Assembly: GCA_016840125.1 (NCBI GenBank)
Contig: JAEOSY010000263.1
Location: 1-11,661, forward strand
Source: Candidatus Helarchaeota archaeon
GTDB taxonomy: Archaea; Asgardarchaeota; Lokiarchaeia; Helarchaeales; HEL-GB-A
DNA length: 11,661 bases
Reading direction: 5' to 3'
In this document: one piece after another, positions 7,049 to 11,661 of the stretch
Layout of the letters: every line of letters begins with the position of its first letter
Numbering within the stretch: position 1 is the first letter of the stretch
Notes under the pieces: generated by a model
The model's database searches: none
Seen by the model: the letters and a program-made list of their open reading frames with translations, nothing else
What the model was told of the DNA's origin: nothing
Program-made: the position numbers and the translations under genes

Positions 7049-9877
7049 TCAATCCGCATCGTCTTGTATTAACTCGACAGTACCGGCATCACCATCGACT
7101 CTTATAATTTGGCCATGCTTAACACGTTGCGTACTACTACCAGTTCCTACAACAGCGGGTATACCATATTCCCGTGCAACGATTGATCCATGTCCAAGAA
7201 TGCCACCCATATCTGTTACTAATCCGGTAGCATGAGCGAATAGAGGTGTCCATGCGGGGTTGGTCATGGAGCAGACTAGAATAGAATCTGGTTGCATCTT
7301 ATCAAATTCTGCTGGTGATTTAATCAAGCTAGCTGGGTTTGTTACCGTACCAGGACTGACGGGTATGCCTTTTAGAACATCACTATTTGGATCATTCTTT
7401 GCCTGCGTCTCTTTGAATGCTACACCAGGATTATTACTGGCTACTTCTGGAATAGTACCTGGGGGATGCAAACGTTTGCGCGCTTCTCTCAACTCTCGAC
7501 GTTCTGCAGCTAATTGTTTATATTCCTTTAATGCTCTGTTCTCTTTACGAGCGTTTATAACTTTAGTTAATTCTTCTGTAACAAGATAAAAAACATCATC
7601 AGGAATGTTTATTGTACCAATATCTACAAGGCGTGTTCCAAGTTCCCGAGCCAATAGCCGAAGAGTTGGCCAACCACTGGTTAGGTAAAACATAACCTCC
7701 TCACGGATGAAATAAAAACGATGAGTAAACCAATGCCGATATCGAAACTGCCAATACTGCAATCCATCAAGAAGTGGTTCTATTTTCTGCATAGCTTGTT
7801 CACGTTTTCCCGCAGCACCGATTTGATGCTTATTTGGGTTGTAATCCTTGGCAGTTATCATGGTTTTCAAGCTTATAAGAAGTCCAGAAGGATCTTCAGT
7901 GGGAAGTGGTTCAACAAAATCCAAGCTATAACCTAGGTGCCCATAAAACTCGAGATATTCCTCAATAGCTTTAACTACTGGGCCGCTGTTTGGGTGATTT
8001 TGTAGGGCATTCATCATTTGTTTAGGCGGAGTTGTAACCATCAACTCATAGAGTTCGTTATCTGCCTGGATCAGTTTGGCAATCTTATACATATTCTCAT
8101 TGGCTTCTAAAGTTTTCGATTTAAATCCACTAAGGAAGTGACCACTGATGAAATTGTGATCTGGTAAGGTTTCTCGTAAAAATGCCTGCAACTGGTCGTC
8201 TGTGGATTTTGCAACACCGAAAGTGTGCGACCCGTTTGATGACCAGTATCTTCCTCCAGCGGTAGCCAATTCAATAATTCCTCTCAATAATTCTTCATCT
8301 GATGCTGTTTTGTAATCAACTTTTTGCCATTCTTCCACTGTTGCTAGAAGATCCGGCATCGCTTTTTCCTTCCACCCTTTAATCTGATTCTCATTAACCT
8401 GGGTCTTATTGAAAGCGGTATAAGTTGGATTTTTACTTTTAGGCATTGTCACATCATGAGCTAGATCTTTGAAATCCGTTTTTTTAGCCCATTTATTAAA
8501 TGCCTTTAAATCCTCAGATGATAGCTCTGACAAGAACAATTCCAAATCATGTTGTTCCATTGTGGACTCACTTTTGTCTCTCATTTTCGCATATAAATCA
8601 TCCCATTGTTGCCAAATCCTGGAAATCACCTTCTCCTTTTCTTCTTCTGTCAAAGCTTTGTCAATTTCATTCTGTATGTCAACAACTTGTTGAAAATCAA
8701 AACGTTGATAAGCATAACCATTTACTGTTACAAACATAGGACCACCGCCAACAAAGAAACTTTTCCGTTTCTTTCCTTTTGTAGAAGATTCCAGACCTTC
8801 AGTTAGATAGAGCTCATCAAATAACGGACTACAAGGATCAGGGATATTCTCTACGATCTGACGGCGAGCAAGAATCCGTGCTGGTGGAGTTGGTTCCCAA
8901 GTAACTTCGATGGGCTGTGGGGGAAGATTTGTGATAGAACGGGATTGTAACAACCAAAGTTTATTACCAGATATTGCCCATTCGATATCTTGAGGCACTC
9001 CATCGAAAAGTTGTTCTATATCTAGAGAAATTGATGTCATATCCTTGAGAGATTCTTCTGACAAAGATGACTGATTGCGCTCATCTTCAGAAACATCTCG
9101 AGTTTTTGTTCCTTGGTCCCCGTCGGGAATAATCTTTTGCGCCTTTGAGCCGATCATAATCTCTTTCACAGTAAATGTATTACGATCTATCACATAGGTG
9201 TCAGGTATTATTTGTCCACCAACAACGGCCTCACCCAATCCAAAACTAGAATTGATAATGATTTCTGACCTTTCACCATTTACTGGATTAGCTGTAAATA
9301 ATATCCCCGATACATCCGAAGGTACCATAATTTGAACCACTACAGCCATAGCGACTACATCCTGTTCGATTCCCATTTGATGTCGGTAGCTGATCGCTCG
9401 TGGTGTCCAAAGTGATGCCCAACAATCGCGTATCGCTTTTATTAGTGCTTCATAACCACGAACATTCAAATATGTATCCTGTTGTCCGGCGAAGGATAAA
9501 TCTGGTAGGTCTTCAGCATTGGCTGAAGAACGCACGGCTACTGCTGGATCTTGTCCATCTAGTGATGTATATGCTCTCCCTACTTGATTTTTTATCTCAT
9601 TTGACATCTCCGCTCCCTTAATTAATTCTTGAATGCGCTTCGCAGCTGATTCGAACGATACAGTCAAACCAATGATTTCTGGCTTAGCGAGATTTATGAT
9701 TTTTTTCTGTAAATCATTCTTTTCTATAAAATCCTTATATGCGGATGTCGTCAGGTAAAAGCCTGAAGGTACTGAAAACCCAGCAGAAGCCATCCTTGCT
9801 AATGACTTTCCTTTCCCACCAACTATTTCCAAGGAGATGTCCTTAGCGTCAATAGGTAGTATATATTTAAACATCAT
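7049..9877 (-). CDS. PEP-synthase-like phosphotransferase of rifampicin-phosphotransferase architecture (ATP-grasp + central domain + swivelling His domain)
   Basis: The 942-residue product starts with a PEP-synthase/PPDK N-terminal ATP-grasp domain (about 6-320): VGGKGKSLARMASAGFSVPSGF, AVRSSANAEDLPDLSFAGQQ, ILFTANPVNG and QDIEWAISG with WLLQSRS. A long central region (about 330-800) contains RFYFIREEVMFYL and LGTRLVDIGTINIPDDVFYLV, like the substrate domain of rifampicin phosphotransferases. It ends with the phosphohistidine domain GGILGHGSIVAREYGIPAVVG (H896). The PEP-binding TIM barrel of true PEP synthase and PPDK is absent. So it likely uses ATP, via phospho-His, to phosphorylate a small molecule, giving AMP and phosphate; it probably does not make PEP. 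It is about 75 residues longer than typical rifampicin enzymes (near 870). ATG 9877 follows GAGG by 6 nt; a TTG at 9889 overlaps that site and is rejected. It is the first operon gene. Confidence 0.9.
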   Translation of the reverse strand: MMFKYILPIDAKDISLEIVGGKGKSLARMASAGFSVPSGFYLTTSAYKDFIEKNDLQKKIINLAKPEIIGLTVSFESAAKRIQELIKGAEMSNEIKNQVGRAYTSLDGQDPAVAVRSSANAEDLPDLSFAGQQDTYLNVRGYEALIKAIRDCWASLWTPRAISYRHQMGIEQDVVAMAVVVQIMVPSDVSGILFTANPVNGERSEIIINSSFGLGEAVVGGQIIPDTYVIDRNTFTVKEIMIGSKAQKIIPDGDQGTKTRDVSEDERNQSSLSEESLKDMTSISLDIEQLFDGVPQDIEWAISGNKLWLLQSRSITNLPPQPIEVTWEPTPPARILARRQIVENIPDPCSPLFDELYLTEGLESSTKGKKRKSFFVGGGPMFVTVNGYAYQRFDFQQVVDIQNEIDKALTEEEKEKVISRIWQQWDDLYAKMRDKSESTMEQHDLELFLSELSSEDLKAFNKWAKKTDFKDLAHDVTMPKSKNPTYTAFNKTQVNENQIKGWKEKAMPDLLATVEEWQKVDYKTASDEELLRGIIELATAGGRYWSSNGSHTFGVAKSTDDQLQAFLRETLPDHNFISGHFLSGFKSKTLEANENMYKIAKLIQADNELYELMVTTPPKQMMNALQNHPNSGPVVKAIEEYLEFYGHLGYSLDFVEPLPTEDPSGLLISLKTMITAKDYNPNKHQIGAAGKREQAMQKIEPLLDGLQYWQFRYRHWFTHRFYFIREEVMFYLTSGWPTLRLLARELGTRLVDIGTINIPDDVFYLVTEELTKVINARKENRALKEYKQLAAERRELREARKRLHPPGTIPEVASNNPGVAFKETQAKNDPNSDVLKGIPVSPGTVTNPASLIKSPAEFDKMQPDSILVCSMTNPAWTPLFAHATGLVTDMGGILGHGSIVAREYGIPAVVGTGSSTQRVKHGQIIRVDGDAGTVELIQDDAD

Positions 9878-9883
9878 TTCTAT

Positions 9884-9887
9884 CCTC
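9884..9887 (-). promoter_or_regulatory. Shine-Dalgarno site of the phosphotransferase; decides its start
   Basis: GAGG on the minus strand lies 6 nt before the ATG at 9877 (a second ATG follows directly at 9874). An in-frame TTG at 9889 sits just upstream of and against the site, so it cannot be the real start. Confidence 0.6.
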
Positions 9888-10090
9888 AATTTGATTTATA
9901 GGTGAGTAAGTTATTTTAACAATTTTAAATTTACGATGTGCATTTAATGAGGTTACATCAAATATAAAACGTAAGCAAATCTCAGTAGTAATGATGAAAC
10001 CTAAAATTTTTATTTTACACAAATCAATTATAAGATATTAGAAAAAACACAAGATTTTAGCAATATTTCTAATATGAGAGGAGATAAACC
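9888..10090. promoter_or_regulatory. Divergent promoter region between the operon and the 199-residue gene
   Basis: About 200 bp of AT-rich DNA separates two genes transcribed in opposite directions. For the minus operon, TTTAAAAT-like sequence (9930-9923) is placed to give a leader of about 20 nt that includes the GAGG site. For the plus gene, TTATAAGA near 10027-10034 is a TATA candidate with a leader of about 35 nt. A small inverted repeat (ATATT-TCT-AATAT) lies near 10063-10075 next to the plus-strand ribosome site. These are eye matches to loose consensus; no operator is clear. Confidence 0.35.
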
Positions 10091-10690
10091 ATGAATGAAC
10101 TTGAAAAGTGGGAGTTCGGTTCTTTAGAGTGGTGTGAATTTGCGGCTAAAACCGGTGTAGAACTCATTAAACAAGCTAAATTAGATCTTAGTAAATACGA
10201 ATGGGGATTTAGCGAGGAATATACGCATCTACCGAAGCGTCTCTTGGCTGGACGAAATAAAGTAGGTTGGCATTTTATGATCCATAATGGTGAGATCAGC
10301 GGAGGAGCGTCATTGCGGAAAGAATGCATAGAGCTTCCTGGATTTCATGTTGCAATCGAATGGGCACTAATAGCGCATGCCTCATCCTATATCTACGACC
10401 TTAAGGGACAAGCGAAACGGATGAGTGATGAAACAATATTACAGAGTAATCTGGAAAAGGAAGGTATACGTCCTAACAGAAATGTGTTTAAGAGTAAACC
10501 AATTTGGCCCCCAGGTCTTGGAGAAGCACTCATGGGCATTGATGGTGAGGGCCTTCATAATATTACCGCTAGACGACTTTTACATTCACCCGAAGTTAAG
10601 GACTTTCCTCAAACAGAATATGGCGTACCAATTTTTACTAAGATGACAGAAGAAGAAAAAACACGATTTTCTCAATTGTTAAAGCAATAA
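10091..10690 (+). CDS. Conserved-looking hypothetical protein, 199 residues, no family recognised
   Basis: The gene is real by its signals: a strong ribosome site GAGAGGAG (about 10075-10082) is 8 nt before the ATG, and codon content is normal. I do not recognise the family. The product is soluble, with no signal peptide or membrane helix. It is rich in aromatic residues and Gly/His, with striking stretches such as KYEWGFSEEYTHLP (about 35-48), GWHFMIHNGEISGGASL (about 59-75), LPGFHVAIEWALIAHASS (about 83-100) and IWPPGLGEAL. The dense W, H, Y and E content looks like a small enzyme or ligand-binding fold, not a DNA-binding protein, but this is impression only. A helical, charged tail ends the protein (KMTEEEKTRFSQLLKQ). 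It is followed after 96 nt by a 3-hydroxyacyl-CoA dehydrogenase on the same strand, and is divergent from the phosphotransferase operon. Confidence 0.85.
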   Translation: MNELEKWEFGSLEWCEFAAKTGVELIKQAKLDLSKYEWGFSEEYTHLPKRLLAGRNKVGWHFMIHNGEISGGASLRKECIELPGFHVAIEWALIAHASSYIYDLKGQAKRMSDETILQSNLEKEGIRPNRNVFKSKPIWPPGLGEALMGIDGEGLHNITARRLLHSPEVKDFPQTEYGVPIFTKMTEEEKTRFSQLLKQ

Positions 10691-10699
10691 TTGAGCTAT

Positions 10700-10726
10700 A
10701 TTTATTTTTAAAGAATTTTTCTGAAT
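10700..10726 (+). terminator. T-rich tract after the 199-residue gene
   Basis: Two T5 tracts (in TTTATTTTTAAAG and GAATTTTTCTG) begin about 14 nt after the stop codon, with no GC-rich hairpin. This resembles the T-tract ends elsewhere in the window. It suggests the following dehydrogenase may have its own transcript, but 96 nt is also short enough for read-through. Confidence 0.3.
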
Positions 10727-10786
10727 ATTTGAAATTAGGATTCAATTTCTAAGAAGCATAATCAAAAACAAAATAGACTGAAAATT

Positions 10787-11661
10787 ATGAAAATAGAAGA
10801 TATAAAACGCGTTTTAATAGTAGGATCAGGGACTATGGGAGTCCAAATTGGTATTCAATCAGCAATTAATGGATACTATGTTAATATCTTTATAAGAAAT
10901 CCCGCGAAAAACGATATAGTGTGGGATGACATACAAAAGCGAACGAATTTGATTGTAAGTGAACAAGTAATTAGCCGGGAAGAAGCTGATCAGATGCTGA
11001 AGAGAATATATACTACAAACGATCCCGCAGATGCAGCAAAAGATGCAGATTTACTTTCAGAATCTATACCAGAAATAGTTTCCCTAAAAAGAGAAATATT
11101 TGAGAGATTTAATAAACTATGCCCTAAACATACGATATTTACTACAAATACATCTATGCTTCTACCATCGCGGTTAGCTGAAAGCACAGGACGCCCTGAA
11201 AGATTTTTAGCCCTTCACTTCAATACCCCTGTATATGTTACTAAAACTGCAGATATCATGGGACACCCTGGTACGGCAAAAGAATTCCTTGATTTGACAA
11301 TTGAATTTAGCAGGAAAATTGGAATGTTACCAATCGTTCTTGATAAAGAGCAATCGGGTTATATAACTAATTCACTATTCGTGGCATTGAGAATGAAAGC
11401 ACTTGAATTAGCAGTAAATGGTGTTGCTACTCCTCGGCAAATAGATAAATCTTGGATGAGCACTATGAAAATGAGGATTGGAATCTTTGGGATTATAGAT
11501 AGTATAGGTTTAGATGTAGGATTTGAGTTACTAGAACAATATGTCCTAAAATCGGGGGATAAACAAGCAAAAGCAATATATGAGTATCTTAAAACTAAAT
11601 TCATTGATAAAGGGCATCTCGGGATGAAGACTGGTCAAGGTTTTTATAAATACCCTAATCC
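10787..11661 (+). CDS. 3-hydroxyacyl-CoA dehydrogenase, NAD(P)-binding family (3' end outside window)
   Basis: The frame opens at ATG 10787 and stays open to the window edge, giving 291 residues. The Rossmann motif VGSGTMGVQIG (12-22) starts the protein, as is normal. Catalytic elements follow: NTS with S123, ALHFNTP with H144, and GYITNSLF with N195. The C-terminal helical domain is nearly complete (IGIFGIIDSIGLDVGFE, then GMKTGQGFYKYP), so only the end is cut. These enzymes oxidise (3S)-3-hydroxyacyl-CoA to 3-ketoacyl-CoA in beta-oxidation or related CoA pathways. Two oddities: the glutamate of the His-Glu pair is replaced by D156 (TADIMGHPGT), and the acidic residue that ends the second Rossmann strand is missing, with Arg-Asn nearby (IFIRN). 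The DIMxHPGT form recalls a divergent subfamily, so acyl-CoA substrate is not certain. No clear ribosome site precedes the ATG. Confidence 0.88.
   Translation, partial: MKIEDIKRVLIVGSGTMGVQIGIQSAINGYYVNIFIRNPAKNDIVWDDIQKRTNLIVSEQVISREEADQMLKRIYTTNDPADAAKDADLLSESIPEIVSLKREIFERFNKLCPKHTIFTTNTSMLLPSRLAESTGRPERFLALHFNTPVYVTKTADIMGHPGTAKEFLDLTIEFSRKIGMLPIVLDKEQSGYITNSLFVALRMKALELAVNGVATPRQIDKSWMSTMKMRIGIFGIIDSIGLDVGFELLEQYVLKSGDKQAKAIYEYLKTKFIDKGHLGMKTGQGFYKYPN

Noticed and set aside
8469..8806. Plus-strand ORFs opposite the phosphotransferase
   Set aside because: They are antisense shadows of a well-supported long gene, with low-complexity Ser/Phe/Leu-rich translations.
7049..9877. Phosphoenolpyruvate synthase or pyruvate phosphate dikinase
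   Set aside because: The C-terminal PEP/pyruvate TIM barrel is absent and the histidine domain is at the very end, so the rifampicin-phosphotransferase plan fits better.
1..11661. CRISPR array, tRNA/rRNA genes, insertion sequences
   Set aside because: No regularly spaced repeats, no cloverleaf-like or rRNA-like stretches, and no transposase or terminal inverted repeats were seen on reading both strands.

Overview
This window is an AT-rich stretch of prokaryotic chromosome with nine protein genes (two cut by the window edges). I see no RNA gene, transposase or CRISPR array. The host cannot be fixed from sequence alone. Clear Shine-Dalgarno sites, TATA-like elements and T-tract gene ends without strong GC stems fit an archaeon, with an Asgard-type one my weak preference. 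However, one promoter also contains a perfect bacterial -10 hexamer and one gene end has a stem-loop plus T-rich tail, so a bacterium is not excluded.

Layout: the left edge carries the C-terminal half of a GNAT acetyltransferase (+). It converges on an HpcH/HpaI-type aldolase (-), whose base composition is clearly richer in G+C than its neighbours. A 393-bp divergent regulatory region (1254-1646) separates the aldolase from an iron-dependent alcohol dehydrogenase (+). That region holds a direct repeat with palindromic cores just upstream of a TATA-like element. The dehydrogenase converges on a four-gene minus-strand operon. In transcription order the operon runs: a 942-residue PEP-synthase-like phosphotransferase of the rifampicin-phosphotransferase architecture (9877-7049), a class-C beta-lactamase-fold serine hydrolase (7009-5942), a type-B carboxylesterase (5894-4377) and a GH29 alpha-L-fucosidase (4347-2854). 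The gaps are only 39, 47 and 29 nt and all four products look cytoplasmic. Divergent from the operon is an unrecognised 199-residue protein (+), followed after 96 nt by a 3-hydroxyacyl-CoA dehydrogenase that runs off the right edge.

How the genes may work together (inference): the operon joins an ATP-dependent small-molecule phosphotransferase, two serine esterase/amidase-type hydrolases and a fucosidase. This would suit intracellular breakdown or detoxification of an acylated, fucosylated small molecule. The flanking aldolase (the family includes 2-keto-3-deoxy-rhamnonate/fuconate-type aldolases giving pyruvate and lactaldehyde) and Fe-ADH (the family includes lactaldehyde reductase) could handle the released deoxysugar. 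The dehydrogenase, lactonase and dehydratase steps of such a route are not in the window.
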